Part shown: positions 24,468 through 37,837 of the stretch, piece after piece
Layout of the letters: each line of letters opens with the position of its first letter
Position numbering within the stretch: the first letter of the stretch is position 1
Assembly (NCBI GenBank): GCA_028023455.1
Contig: JAQFVV010000023.1
Location: 1,348,501-1,412,500 of the forward strand
DNA from: Epiperipatus broadwayi
Taxonomy: Eukaryota > Onychophora > Udeonychophora > Euonychophora > Peripatidae
DNA: 64,000 bases
Reading direction: 5' to 3'
Made by a program: the position numbers and the translations under genes
Notes under the pieces: generated by a model
Databases searched by the model: none
What the model was told of the DNA's origin: nothing
What the model saw: the letters and a program-made list of their open reading frames with translations, nothing else

Positions 24468-27400
24468 ATATATGTATTTTTAATAGTTAACTTATTTTTA
24501 TTATTAATCAATCTAGTTTATGTTTGTTTTTTAAACTCACTTCAATCATTATGATATTAATATCTGTTATGTTATTAATATCCACACATTTGAGAAATCA
24601 TGCAATCCACTGTAGTATATACAGTGATAATGGTAATAATTTGTAAAAGTTGATGATCGGACATTTATAAGTTTCCAGAAGGTTTGGTGCCTTAAGTTTC
24701 TTTTTTAAATTGAAACTAGAAAAACAAATTAAAATACTTTTGGGAAGAGTTGTACTTAGTTAGTCTTCAATGCCAGGTTATCATCATAATCATCATCATA
24801 GAAGTTTGGTTAATAGTATTGTATATATTCAAATTTAATCATTTTATTTGAATGTGTATTATTCATAACATAAATATTTATTTTTTACATCTAATGTTCT
24901 ATTATATTTGGAGCAGTCAAAAATTGTCTTTATAACATATTATTTAATAAATAAATAAAATAAATTATTATTGTTGTTGTTGTAAGGATACATCTTTATT
25001 AGATTAAATATATGAAACAGGTAACAAATAATATGTTGTCAAAAATGAATATTATGAATAATTTAAATATAGTTTTCATAGAAAAGGTAGAGCCTACTTG
25101 CATTATAAAAATTGAGATTGATGTTTTTCATAAAAAAAAAAAGATTCTAGAATAGAAAGAGATCAAAAGATAGCATAGCAAGATGTAGAATGAATATTCA
25201 TGCCAAAATCCAGCACAGGATATATGTGGCCATATTTGTGTTTCGTAGATTAATGTATGATATAATCATTAAAAATTCATTTTTAATATTTTTGTTTTCT
25301 TTTTTGTTGTTGTTGTTTGTTTTTCTCTTTCTCTCTTCCTCTGGAGTTAAGATTATCATATAAATAATAGTCAATATTAATTATTTATTGGTCGTTTATT
25401 TTTGCTACTATTTTGTTCAAATCTCTTTCTGTTTTTATATCTAATCATTGAGTTTCAAATTTCGTTTTATTTTTCTAACTTCATTTGTATTCCGGTAATT
25501 TTTCTTGTTTTATAAAGTAAAAAAAGAATAAGGGAGGCATTTATAATAATATTCTTTCCAATTTAATTTATTATTTTATTTTGCTATCTTTATGATTCAA
25601 CTAATATGTATGCATAATTATGATAATTATGAAAATGGCAGAAATGTTGAAAAATTATTAGTAATGTTATAATGGATTAGAAGTTAATCAAAAACTTGAC
25701 TTGAAGATTCAGTGCTTACTTGTAACAGCACGAATCTGAAAACTCTTCTTTTTAACACCTCACTGTCAATAACTTGAGGAGCTTCATCTTAATTATTACA
25801 AGTCAGTGAAATAGTGGGGAAAAGAAAAACTAAAGTGAGAGGAAATATTTTTTTATTAGGCACATTATAAAAAATAAAAATAAAAAACAAAAATATTCAA
25901 CATATGTAATATAATTTTTCAGTAAAATTGAAACTGATGAAAATAGTTAAAAATATAGATTAATTTAATGAATAAATATATTGACTTATATATTCATATT
26001 AATAATGTAAGGAAATATTATATTACGATGAGATAGTTCTATTTTTAATGTACTAGAATAAATAGTGATAAACTACCACTTACTATTATTAGAATTGATC
26101 ACAGTATCCTTTCGATTCATCTTATTTTTAGAAATAAAAAAGAATACTTTTACATATTGGCTTACATATGTATGTGTAGAATGATGTTTGTTTATATGAA
26201 TATATAAAGATATTATACTACTTTTTATATTTATTTAAGAATTCCAACAATAACGAGCATGTGTATGTGTGTATATATGTATTTATATTATAACTGATGA
26301 AATGTTTCTTAACTGCAAAGTCTTGACACCACCTTAGCTTAACCAAATTATAACTGTCAAAACATTAGTTTAACTTGTACTAACTGGATAATTATAACAA
26401 TAATAACTCTTTAGTGTAACGGAATATTGATATCTACGAAAACACTATAAAGTATGTATTAATAAATAATCATATCTGAGGACTTTGAAATTAAAATATA
26501 TAAAATGTGAATACGTAAATAGGAATAAACAAATCTAATATTTATGTGTACGGCTAGCGTATTCTAAGTTTTCGTAATATATATAACAAATCTAATGTTA
26601 TCTCAGGGTTTTTCAAATATTATTATTAGATAATAGATCTTTATCATGGATATGGCTAAATAACAAAGGGTATTTTTTTTAATCCAACCATATCTTCGAG
26701 TAACTAAGTACTATTATCTAAATTGTATGTGTGTTAATATTAGCGAATAATATATCTAACGTAACTTCTACAACAGTGTAACTTTAAATAAACATACAAT
26801 AATATCATGTGGCTATATTTGTTTATTAGGTGATGAATGTAAAATCATGAAAGACGGAAGCCAGGTAATTCAATAAGTGTATAAAATCACTTTATTAACA
26901 ATATATATATATATCTGCATATAAAATATAATGATAATAATAATAAATTAAGTTCTCAGCACTATAAAGATAAATAATTTCCAGTGATATTAAATGGAAG
27001 CTTTATCCCAATTTCTCTTATATTAATAAAATGCATATGTGTATTTCTCTATTAATAGTGCCCCTTCCTTTTCCTCCATCATCTGGCATCATTCTTTTTA
27101 TGCACTTCCAATGCATTAATATGTGCTAAGTTTTGAAAAATTTTCCAAAAGTTTATTTGGTTGATTATGGTTGTTCATATTTATTGCATTAAGAAAGTTT
27201 GCCACTTGCCCAATCGTCTTTCTGTCAATACTCAGAACCATTTGCTCAATTGTAAAAGGTAAATTATGCCATATTAATTCTTATAATCTGATCTTCAGTC
27301 AAACTGCAGACATTCAACGTTCTCAACTTGGCCATTTGTTTCATAAAGAACTGAGAATATCTTTTAGTACCCCCTATATAAAATCTCTCTTGCATTATTT

Positions 27401-28555
27401 GAGAATTAATTATTTGATGTTTAATTCATAATTGAATAAATTTTGAGTTCCACACACTTTTCTAAATGTAAGGTAACTAAACTATGAAAGCATTTTAATC
27501 CAAAATATTTTTAAATATCATTGTAAGTATGATTTTCTTATTAAAAGTGGCATAGATTATAATGTACAGATTATCTTAGATTAAGACCTTCATTCTAGCG
27601 TTATAATATATACTTATTAACCCTACCGATTTTCACTATTTTTCTGACAACTTTCTTTGTTCTCACTAGATTTAAGCTTTCAACTTTCATTTTGTTATTA
27701 AACCTTTATTATTTACCAGAATATAATAAATTTGACCTCATTCAATAGATATTTTTGTTTAGAAATTAAATAAAATTTTAAAAATCACATTTGATTTCTG
27801 CAATTATTTAAAAATATATACTTAATTCATAACCAAATGTAATCATGTCATCAAATTTTAGGTGGAGCCGATTTAATTTATAAAAGGAATGAAATCTTCC
27901 TTGTTTCAAATTTGATTTACAAATCTAAACAAATTTTTTTTAATAACTATTAAATCTATCAAATTAGGCTTTCAAAGTTTACAAATTTTTCATAATTTTT
28001 ATGATATTGCTAAATATAATACTAATCAGGTGAATGACCTCATTTTGTGGTTAGCAGTTTTTTCTGCGATTATAATCTCTATAATAACAATATTTAGAAG
28101 AAATTATTCTTTTTTATTTAAAAATAAAACATTTCTGTAAAAATGTATATTAAATATGCTTACTTTTCATTTTTAATAATTATTACATAATTGGATTATC
28201 AATATAATCATAAACTTTCCAAAAACTGAAGTTTTTACACCACTGTAATATTTTCTTAAAGACCTATTTTTTTGAAGTGAACAGGCAAGGTTTGAGATCT
28301 GAAATATATAATGGGTATCCATCATCGGCAGAGCTTGCGATCCTTTGTTGGCTTTCCAAACCATCTATTGACTTTTTTTGTATTTAAAATATTAGAAAAT
28401 ATACATGAATTTTAAAGCCATAAAAACAAAAAGTGTTACAAAATTTTCAGCAGAGGGTAAAAACGCACATTTAAAATTTAAAAAATTGAAGCGTCTCTCT
28501 TGCATTCCAAAAGTAAATAAGGTTAAATACTGACCAACACTAAGCAAAAAAAAAA
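24468..28555. other. AT-rich stretch, no gene seen
   Basis: No supported coding region. At 26880-26900 the minus strand reads AATAAAGTGATTTT, a poly(A)-signal-like block that could be the end of a minus-strand LTR or transcript whose body would lie at 27000-27700, but no reading frame or partner repeat confirms it. Short AT repeats occur at 26904-26920. The frames at 27171-27431 and 28173-28364 match no family. Confidence 0.35.
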
Positions 28556-28561
28556 ACCAAC

Positions 28562-28705
28562 AAAATTTTACTAAAATTCTTCCACAACCATTTTGTTTTG
28601 TGTGTGTGTATATATATATGTTATACGTTTAGATGAATTTCACTTGAAAAGTTCTATGAGTTAATATATGAAACCATAGTTGTGGAAGAATTCTAATAAA
28701 ATTTT
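28562..28705. repeat. Short inverted-repeat element
   Basis: Arms 28562-28591 and 28676-28705 are 30 bases each with about three mismatches, sharing AATTCTTCCACAAC. The 84-base centre holds a short (TG)n(TA)n run. It looks like a MITE or a foldback remnant; no target-site duplication was identified. Confidence 0.6.
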
Positions 28706-28758
28706 ATTTTTTTGGATAGTATTGTAATGTTATATGAATTTCTATTTTATATATGCGT

Positions 28759-28790
28759 ACATACACACACACACATATATATATATATAT
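28759..28790. repeat. (AC)n(AT)n microsatellite
   Basis: ACACACACAC running into ATATATATAT. The next bases, TGTAACCATATATTTGGCCC from 28791, look like the left end of an LTR inserted in an AT run, as for element A, but no matching right end was found. Confidence 0.8.
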
Positions 28791-31253
28791 TGTAACCATA
28801 TATTTGGCCCTGTGGGTTAAATATAAGCTGTAATGCTTTAAAAAAAAATTTTTATTGTAATAAATAAATTTTCTTATTACTATTAAATTATAAAATCTTA
28901 GCTAAATGTTTTAATTTATTGATTAAAACAATTTATTCAGTATATTATATTAACTATTAGTTACTTAAAAAATACTAATTAGATTATTTAATGTTTAATT
29001 AAAAATAACAAGTTAATAGTTTAGATCTAAATAAGAATTAGTTTAAAGCCTGTTTGTTTTAGGTATAGGCAATTAATAAAGTTGTTTTATTCTGTATAAA
29101 ATACAGTTATTTAATTTTCATTAGGATCTCTATTTGTTAGTTTTAAAATATATGGTTTTATAATAATAATTTATAAAATGTTAGCTTATGTAAGAGTTAT
29201 TTAAAGTCTGAGTTTAGATATATTATGTTTAAATATAATTAATTGGATAAGTTTACATTTAAATAAGTTTTAATAGGAAAAAGGTTAGGTTAATTGCTTT
29301 TAGAATAATGGTTATATCTAATATATATGTGCGTGAGTAATGGTACAAGTTTTTGAATGAATGGATCATTTAAACAGGAATTTATGAAAAGCTGTATTTT
29401 ATAAAATAGTGTACATTAAATAATTACAACATTAAAAGCTTTGAAATAAAGTAAAATAAAGAGTGTATGGTGAGTGAAAACTAGGTCATTTAAAAATGTA
29501 AGTAAACAAGTTTAAATTAGTTAATATAAATCATTTATTTAATAATTAAATTGCAATTGATAAAGTTCAGTATCATTCTAGATATCACATGATTAAATAG
29601 TCTTGATTGGTAAAGTTCAAGGCAAGTTAATTATGAAAAGTTAAAAATATGCTAATAGTTTATATATCCCACTGCAATATTTAAATTAGATTTGTTGAAC
29701 TGGGTCATGTGATATGAATTGTGAAAAAACACATACAGGTATTTTGATATAAAAAGGAAAAACCAGTAAATTATTATTTAAATTAGTATTGAAATTATTA
29801 CTGAAATTGTTTTAATTTTAGTAATTGGATTTTGTTTCACTATTTTAAATCGGTTTAAAAATTTTAGTTGATTTTTTTTTATCATTACAAATGTCTGAAT
29901 AGAAGAGTTAAAAGATTATACATTGTGGTAATACTCTAAAGTATATGTTTGACCAGCTTATCAAGCAATAAATCATAGCAAGATGCTAAAAAAATCCTAT
30001 TAATTTTTAAAGGAGTCACTGGAAACTGATTACACATTAGGAAACATATGTTTATTTTATCATTATTCTAAAATGTTAGTTAATTTAAACTTTGGCTATA
30101 ATAATTACTTTTGACACTTTAAATAATATTTTAATTTATTATTGACATTAATTTTTTTTATTAATGAAGTACTTATTACATATTTGATAAAACTCTGATC
30201 TAAAGTTGACCAATTGATGAATAATTTATGAAAGACAATCACTCTTAATTTGTTTCAGAAATACATGTAAAAGTCATTATACTTGTCTCAAATTAAGCAT
30301 ATATTAATGATGAGTTATTATAGAAGCAGTAACTGTATCAAGAATAAAAGCAATTGCAATGATTTGAAATAGTGCTATATAATTTTAAGAAAAGAAAAAG
30401 TCATAAGAATTAGCTTTTTTAATACTTTGAATAAAAGACTTTATTCATTTAATTTTTGACTAATGCAGGTAACCTAACATTGGATTGATATAATTAGCCA
30501 TTTTGAATTCATCTGCATATATTCCCAAATTGCTTATTTGTTTTTTGTTTTTAATATATTATTTTATTTTAAAGAAAGAAGAAATAATTTAAACTTATGT
30601 CACACTTAATATTATTAAAATGTGTGAACTTTATAATATGGGACTTTACAAAGAACTGTTATTGCTTAGTATCCTCTATTTGCTCATGCCACCTCAAATT
30701 TATGCTTTAATTGTGAATATCATTCTAAAGGAATTCCTACTCTTAATTATGATATGTATATTTTTCTCTTCTCAAAAGAAAGGCTATTTTGCTGTATTTT
30801 CTTAAAGAAGATACAAAAGGACTTGTATGAAATGGGATTATTTTTATTGGAAAGTAAGTCCCTAATCTGAAATGGTAAAACAAAATATTTATCATATATA
30901 GATTGTAACAGGATTTTTCCTCTTTATGATTTATTCTTTTCATAATTATATTTATTATTTTATGTTATTAGATCATATTAATCTTTATATTTGCTTTTAA
31001 GACTCTGTGGTCAGACTGAGATTGAATAATATATACAAACTGGTGGCCACCTTTTCAAACTGAGGCACAACCTCATGACTACAAAAAGCATGATACATCT
31101 CATGGGGATATTTATAATGAGTTTTAACCCTACAGGCACCTCAGGAGACAACATTAAAATGCTTCAAGCACTTGACTCTTGACTAGCTATTGAAACATGA
31201 GACCAGTATAACAGATTTTCTGAATAAGATTATTGATTTAAACCCATAGGTAA

Positions 31254-31255
<2 letters not shown>
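28791..31255. other. AT-rich stretch, possible LTR left end
   Basis: Begins TGTAACC after a microsatellite and has ATATAAAAAGG at about 29748, a TATA-like box. No GTTACA-type end with matching structure was found downstream, so no element is called. No gene seen; the overlapping frames at 30620-30943 are low-complexity. Confidence 0.25.
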
Positions 31256-31293
<38 letters not shown>

Positions 31294-31312
31294 AGGGAGG
31301 GAGGGAGGGAGA
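31256..31312. repeat. (GA)n(GGGA)n microsatellite
   Basis: About sixteen GA units pass directly into six or seven GGGA units, an almost pure purine strand able to form triplex DNA. Confidence 0.95.
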
Positions 31313-31539
31313 CCATGCCAATAATTTATAACATATTTATTAAAAGATAAAAAAAAACATATAAGGAATATTTAAACATTTAAAATATAAATATGAACAC
31401 TTATTAAAACTATGATATTTTAAAAATCATTTGCTTATTTACATATAGTTAAATGTTAACACTATAAATGAAATTTAAAAGTTCACACTAGAAATGAAAA
31501 AGTTCTATTTATGACATCTAAATATATTTACCTAGGTTT

Positions 31540-32080
31540 TAACACAGCATCTTGGTTATCACTCCTGTCTTCTGATCCTGTCAAATTCATAGTGGGTCTC
31601 AGTTAGTAGTAGCTGATCACTTTCTCCAGACTCAGTATACTATTGCAAGGTCTGGTTTTTGTAGATTTAATTCATGGCAGGTAAAAACATCAGTAAATAT
31701 GAGTCAGAGATAAGGTGATGGAAAACACACAAACACTCAGCTCTGGTTTAACAATGCACTTTTCTATCAGCATGAACATATAACGATTGCTTTATCTTGT
31801 TGGATTCAGCCATTTTAGCAAAAGCTTGTAGAAATCTTTCATAGACTGCTTGTTAATTCTCTGGAGACTGACTCAGTTTCCAACTAACCTTGGTCAACTC
31901 TCTGGTTACTTAACTTTATGAATTTTCTGTAAACTCTTTAGTCAACTATTCTTGTAAAACTAAGTGGTTTTCTTCTTTTTCTCATTCTTTTGCTTCTTTG
32001 ATTTTTCAGCTGCTGCACAATCGGCACTAGTAGTTTGTATACTCTCTGACTCCACCCATTGCTTGAGGCCTTATCCACGA
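31540..32080 (-). other. Unassigned broken coding-like block
   Basis: Less AT-rich than its surroundings. The minus strand gives stretches such as VTRELTKVSWKLSQSPEN and AVYERFLQAFAKMAESNKIK in one frame with stops between them. The translation is charged and helix-like rather than low-complexity, so it may be the remnant of a transposon or retroelement protein, but I recognise no family and assign no function. Confidence 0.25.
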
Positions 32081-32295
32081 TTATTAATTCATTTGATCTT
32101 TATTTTTATTTTTTAATTAGTTACATTTTTTTGTTTTTTTATCTTATATTTTTAATTACACAGAAAATTAGTAACTATTGTTATTTAATCAGTTTGGAAT
32201 TTATGTCCAGAAACTGATTACATTCTGTACAAAATTTGTTTTTAATTATATGTTAAATTTTAATAAACAAAAGAAAGATAAGTTATAAACAGATA

Positions 32296-32465
32296 AAACT
32301 CTCTATATGTATTGCCACACACAGCAAGCTAGAGTAATCAATGGTTTCCAGAAGACTTGTGCATAAAATCCCCATCTAGTGCCTACTCATCCAATATCCC
32401 CAGACTAGTTTCTAGCTTGTAGCTTTTGTCAGTGATGAGCCTTGGATCTGAGAACACTGCATTTA
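32296..32465 (+). repeat. Single copy of the 60.4-kb foldback family
   Basis: Blocks such as CTTGTGCATAAAATCCC, CATCCAATATCCCCAGACT, TAGTTTCTAGCTTGTAGC and TTGGATCTGAGA match each arm of the foldback at 60442-60805 in order. Here only one arm is present. On the minus strand it reads CTGACAAA...GAAACTAG (32409-32432), a decayed form of the CTGATGA...GAAAC layout. Confidence 0.8.
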
Positions 32466-33153
32466 GATCTTAGAATCTAATGCAACCCTCTAGCATTCAC
32501 ATTTTATTTACACTCAACTACAAAACTACCATGTTTTCAATTTAAGAAAACTGATTTCAGACTCATATAGCTATCTACTTTGTTAAGCTGGGTTTGAAAA
32601 CATTATGTGTCTGATAAATTCATGCTTTCAAACTGATAGAAATGTATTTTATAAGTGCTGATTTTAGAGTTGGTATTTAGATCTACTTTCTAGTCTCCCA
32701 ACCCTTCACTGACATGAGCCAATAAGCTTGAAGTCCGCTGGTCTGGAGTTGGGTGATAATGATAGAGATTTTGAATTCTCTCTCTTTCAGCATTTATGTA
32801 AACAAAGCTTGTTAGGAGCTATTAGTAAAGCTCCATCTAGTGATCATATTGTTATAATATATATATATTTGGTATATTTAAAATTTATTATTGATATTGA
32901 AACAGTAAAGTCTGCTTTGCAGATCTTCGTTTCATCTTTTCTTACCTACTTCCTACCCTCATACCTTAGTTTGAACCCCAATCTATCATAGTGTGTCTGC
33001 AATATGCTTACATACCAAAAATCCCACCTAATTTTAAACCACGAGTACAATGCTCGTATTATATATAAATATAATTCATTCCCAAATAAATAAAATGTAG
33101 ATTATGTATATGTTCACATAATTTAGATTCATTTAAAAGTAGGTTATATAAGT
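32466..33153. other. Unassigned stretch
   Basis: No gene seen. The frame at 32728-32991 has no family match and lies in a less AT-rich block; on the minus strand ACTAGATGGAGCT at 32829-32842 resembles the CTCF-like box of element A. Confidence 0.3.
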
Positions 33154-35711
33154 TGTAATTGCGCACACACTATGATATGCATTTTAAAACATATCAAAAT
33201 TATAAATTGTTAAAGTTATTTTGTTTGAATCTATTTACAAATATATATTACCGACATAATATATTTTGATTTAGAATAAAATTCATTTAGTAAATAGATA
33301 TTCGTTTAGTAAATAGATTCAAATATTACAATTTAAAAGTAAAATAATTTTCGTTTAATTTAATAAGTCATTCCAAATATTTCTGTTAAAATAAATGAGG
33401 GACAATAGTTTAATTAGTTAATGTTATATAAGTTTATCTAAAAACAGCAGATGTCCACTTAAGGTTTTCATTAATTAGTAAAAGTAATTTTTAATTAAAT
33501 CTAGTTTGTAATTCGAATGTCGACAGGGAAATTAACAAAAGAAATTAATTAATGTTGAATTCCTTTAGACATTCAGATGATTTAATTACAGCTGATAAGT
33601 CCGATATATTTTTGTAACAATCCAGGGCAGTTCTATTGTTAAAGTCTACTATAAAAAGAAGGGTTTTCTTTTGTTCTCCATTCTAATGTTTCTAAGAGAA
33701 ATCATTCTGAGGTCTAATTGTTTCAAACCAAGACTTTCTAGCCATTTTGCTGATGAAATATTTCTAACCAAATTTATTCTGATCATTTTGCTGATCTAAT
33801 GTTTCTAATCATGTTTACCACAAAAATTGCTACCTTTGAAATGACAGAGTAGAGGCGTCAAGAAGGCTATGTCCCCTCAGAATAGCCAGTCGCTGCTCCA
33901 GACCATCAGAAGCTATCACATAAGGAACCCCGGAACTGCTGCTGCTGCAAAATATGAACATTCCAGATTTTGCTGCTGAATTATAAAACCTGCCAAATAT
34001 CTACCTGCAAATGCGTCTCCAGAGGTAACCTAAATTAACCCAAGAGCTCTTATGATTTCTAACTAACATGCTATAGCCATTTTAAATTGTTTTCTTTTAT
34101 TTCACATAACTGTATTATGTACTTCTTTAACGTGTTCAAATATAGTCAACAGTTTTGCTCTCTACCCTTGGGTTAATATTTTCTATTTATTAAGCTTTCT
34201 GTTATTTTATTATGATAATGTGTCAGAATCATCTTTGACCGAGTAAATTATTCCTTTTGTTGAAACTAAGACGCCGCTATAAAGGCAAATTTTAAATTTC
34301 TAAATAATTTCCAATTTTTATTATCTTGCAAATCACTCGTTCGAGGGTGATTCTTTTCTTTAATATATAATATAATCACATAGTTTAAAATCTACATGTT
34401 ATTGATTTTAATCTAATATGAGAGTATGTGTGAGGTCAATGATTAGATGTGTCCCCTAATGCATGATTGCATATATAAATCTATACTTACTTTTCAAACC
34501 CACAAGTATGCATTTTCCTATTTTAATTACCATGTTCTACTTTAATTACAAAGTTCATCATTGACGTCGAGAATGTGCGGACCCTTTTAAATGAATTTCG
34601 GGGAATTTGATTGGGCATTTCTCTTAATCCAAGTAAAACCCATTCAATATGTTTTATATACACTAGTCTCGTATTTCTGGTAAGTGAATTGGTTGTTGAG
34701 ATCGCTTTGTTTTACTTTTCCAAGGATTCTTTACACGGCCAAGTCCTCTTCACTTATTGCAGTTTCTAGGCAGAGTGTGTCCATAAATGACACACCTGGG
34801 AATTAAACGCAATCATCACACAGTCGCTAAGTTTCGGCTGTTCATAAAATACTTTCCTACGGATTAGCGGCGAGATGCCCTCCGTAATTATTCCGGATCT
34901 TCAATATTGTTTATTTTATATTTATTTTTACAAAGCATCCGTGACTTAAATGTATCACACACTCCAATTTTAATAAATTCACTATCAGCAATAATGACCT
35001 CCCAATGCAACTCTATTATTATTATTATTATTCTCAAATAAATGCTTTGATCACATTCCCACTTTGTTGCTTAGTAAGCTTTTGTCCGTGCTATTCTCGA
35101 AATCAATAAATATTTTAAAACACTTAATTTTCAAATATTTTCTTAGACTTGTATAATTGCTCAAAGCACCTCGCACATGTTCCTATCTCATCAAGCACAT
35201 TATTGTAATGCTATTAACCCAAGGAATAGAATATATCACTTTGCTTTAAAACCTTTTTTGTTATTTATTGGAATATAATGCCCACAATTATTTAATACGC
35301 ATCCCTGTCTCATATAAGCAGACAGTGGCGTTATATACATAATTTATATAAATAAATTTTGTGAAATTATTTAAAACTAAATTTGATCTCTTATTTTATT
35401 TGATTCCTATCACTGTCTCAGTCTATATACATATATTTTCTGCATTTCTTTTGTAAATCCATAGACGTTAATTAACCACCCAAGCTTCTTTTAGTATAGA
35501 GTCTTTTGTTTCTCCCTGATCACCAGGCACCGGTCAAAGGTTATACTAGTAGTGGCATCAGATGCGTTATCACATAGATGGTGCTGTGAAATTTGGACTT
35601 AGATTCGAACTTAGTATATCTAGAAGGCAACCCCTCTTAGAATGTTCAGTTTTGTGTCTGGGGTATGAATTCCGCAGGGTGTTAGTGAGATAGACGATTC
35701 TGACTGTTACA
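33154..35711 (+). repeat. Possible solo LTR of a related long-LTR family
   Basis: The right end is GACTGTTACA at 35711, like element A. A TATAAAAA box is at 33647, followed by a long, less AT-rich leader with GCTGCTGCTGC at 33939 and a donor-like CCAGAG/GTAACC at 34026. A CTCF-like TAGATGGTGCTG at 35575 sits close to the right end, as in element A. The left end is uncertain: TGTAATTGCGCAC at 33154 would give an upstream length like element A; TGTAACAATCC at 33613 would leave almost no promoter. No target-site duplication is visible. No protein-coding frame. Confidence 0.35.
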
Positions 35712-35873
35712 ATATGTAATTATAATTTTATACCCTATATTTAATTGCTATTATTATTTATGGTGTTGTAAAATATATCTATGATGGTATGGGTACAGGT
35801 AAAAAGATTTATTTTATAAGTTATTTAGAGTTCTCATATTTGTGGTTTCAGCCTAGATGAATTATTGTACTCA

Positions 35874-35875
<2 letters not shown>

Positions 35876-35921
<46 letters not shown>

Positions 35922-35922
35922 A
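35876..35922. repeat. (AT)n(GT)n microsatellite
   Basis: About fifteen AT units followed by eight GT units. It marks the left junction of the adjacent PLE fragment, and supplies the spurious tyrosine/isoleucine-rich start of the reading frame that runs into it. Confidence 0.95.
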
Positions 35923-36660
35923 AGGTTTTATATAACATTAATACTAAAAAGAAAAAAGAGGATAGAATTGACAATTCCTCTTTTAATAGAGTAATTTTAC
36001 CTTATATTAAAGGGGTTACTGATAAAATCAGTAGAAGACTACTTTTTCTACTGGCAAAAAAATTGGTGATTTTTTTATATAAACCTAAAGACAGAATATT
36101 TTTGGAACTCCAAGGAATTTATGAAATTCCATGTTTTCAGTGCTCAAGAAGCTATGTGGGTCAGTCTAATAGACGAATAAATGTCAGAATTAAGGACCAT
36201 AGAAATGCTTTTAATCAAAAAATTAGCACATCAGTTTTTACTTTCCATTTTTTAGAAATTTGTCACAAACCTGATCTTGACAATACAAAAATACTTGCTA
36301 ATTTGGAAAGATATGATTTAAGAACCATGTGAGAGTCAACTGAAATATTAAAGAGACCTACTGGTTTAAATAGGGCTGATGAAGCACAACGTATTTCTGC
36401 TATGTGGAAATCTCTCACTTTATCTAATATTAACTTAAAATTAATAGGTGAAAAAACTGAGGCAAATAAACATTTGGATAAGCCTTATATTGTGAATCCT
36501 GAACTACTTCATGTCTCATCTCACACACAATCATGTTATTATTTGAGATCTAATGAATTTTTTTTCAAAAGTTAACCTTGATAATGGCAGATGCTAGTCC
36601 GTCGAAATATCGGTGTTTAATGGAAAATAATACATGGTACAGCCCAAAAAGTTATAATTT
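35923..36660 (+). pseudogene. Penelope-like element 3' part: GIY-YIG endonuclease
   Basis: C-terminal part of a PLE protein; PLEs combine a telomerase-related RT with a GIY-YIG nuclease. The frame first gives the RT-endonuclease linker (VILPYIKGVTDKISR), then KPKD, then GIYEIPCFQCSRSYVGQSNR with GIY at 36114-36122 and YVG at 36153-36161, the arginine-rich NRRINVRIKDH helix and the conserved histidine. A TGA at 36330 interrupts the tail, after which ESTEILKRPTGLNRADEA continues in the same frame to the stop at 36573. A short deletion before the KPKD block removed linker residues kept in the 44-kb copies. The RT is missing because the element begins at the microsatellite. The last part (36574-36660) resembles the end of the 45.9-kb copy and should be terminal-repeat sequence. 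Confidence 0.85.
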
Positions 36661-36711
36661 ATTTACATCGTACAAACGTGAAAACATAAAATAATATATA
36701 TATATATATAT

Positions 36712-37230
36712 GCAAATTTATAAATAAATATTTAAAAATGCAGTATTTAAAAGCTTATAAAAAATATATGTATAACCATCACATAGGAGCGCTTTCAACC
36801 AACTTGTGGCTTTGTCAACTATCACGTTTAAAATGTCAGCTTTCACATAATTCTGTGATGTCAACTTTCCCATAATTCTGTGATCTTAATGTTTGCTGCT
36901 TGCCTATTAACCAAATGTTGCTTGTATTTACATATCAACATCGCCTCTTTAATTTTCCTTTTATTATTATTTCTTTCAATTTCCAATATTTTTAAGTTGT
37001 TATAATTAATATCGAAACCATATATACATGATTTATTATGGTCATAAAAGACAGAAGCTGATAAATTATCATTATTTTTAAAATTTTGTTTTGCATTTTG
37101 AACCCTTTTAAATAACAATAAGTGTTCTTTTATTCTTTTTTCCAATGTGCACTTTGATTCACCTATATATCCGTGGCCACACCCACATGTCCATTTGTAA
37201 ATGATACAATTTTTATTTGTAAATAAAGTT
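36712..37230 (-). pseudogene. PLE endonuclease, left arm of head-to-head pair
   Basis: On the minus strand, starting just upstream of the first ATG at 37145, the translation runs IIYKWTCGCGHGYIGESKCT, a good GIY-YIG start with IIY for GIY and a perfect YIG, followed by LEKRIKEH with the conserved arginine and histidine and an open C-terminal tail to NIKITELWES at 36861. It belongs to a different PLE family from the neighbour at 36 kb: the cysteine motif is C-G-C-G-H-G and the tail is unrelated. Sequence beyond the stop to 36712 is the 3' terminal region, also present in the inverted copy. The N-terminal RT is absent. Confidence 0.8.
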
Positions 37231-37236
37231 TTTTTT

Positions 37237-37590
37237 AAAAATAATGATAATTTATCAGCTTCTGTCTTTTATGACCATAATAAATCATGTATATATGGTT
37301 TCGATTTTAATTATAACAACGTAAAAATATTGGAAATTGAAAGAAATAATAATAAATAGAAAATTAAAGAAGTGATGTTGATTATGTAAATACAAGCACA
37401 TTTGGTTAATAGGCAAGCAGCAAACATTAAGATCACAGAATTATGGGAAAGCTGACATTTTAAACGTGATAGTTGACAAAGCCACAAGTTGGTTGAAAGC
37501 GCTCCTAAGTGATGGTTATACATATATTTTTTATAAGCTTTTAAATACTGTATTTTTAAATATTTATTTATAAATTTGCGTATATTATTT
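37237..37590 (+). pseudogene. PLE endonuclease, right inverted 5'-truncated copy
   Basis: Plus-strand copy of the same PLE family as the left arm but lacking the GIY-YIG start: it begins at NDNLSASVFYDHNKSC and ends at AANIKITELWES, with two in-frame stops between. It mirrors 36712-37085, so the pair forms a long inverted repeat with arms of about 350-370 bases and a 150-base centre that holds the GIY-YIG motif of the left copy. Head-to-head partial copies of this kind are a known structural habit of PLEs. Confidence 0.8.
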
Positions 37591-37620
37591 TGAAGAAATA
37601 CGACATCGATTTATAATATT

Positions 37621-37837
37621 ATATATATATAATAAATAAAATGTCCATTAATTAAAAACAAAATTGTAATTATAATTGAAATAATAAATTTAATGGCTTT
37701 TAAACTATTACAAACAATCCTTTTGATTTTGAATTTAATGCCAGTTGAGGCAGGTTTAAGAAATTAACGGAAAGTACTTCTGCTGATTTAAGGATTGTTT
37801 GTAATAGTTTGTAAACTGTTAAATTTATTATTTCAAT

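Noticed and set aside
22533-24470. CRISPR-like or satellite interpretation of the spaced repeats
   Set aside because: Units are few, diverged and of the size and layout of LTRs plus leader repeats in an animal genome.
28791-32126. LTR from TGTAACC to GTTACA at 32126
   Set aside because: The only candidate right end gives an implausible 3.3-kb unit without further support.
35865-35922. N-terminal Tyr/Ile/Cys/Val-rich segment of the PLE frame as a signal or membrane segment
   Set aside because: It is the translated (AT)n(GT)n microsatellite, not part of the element protein.
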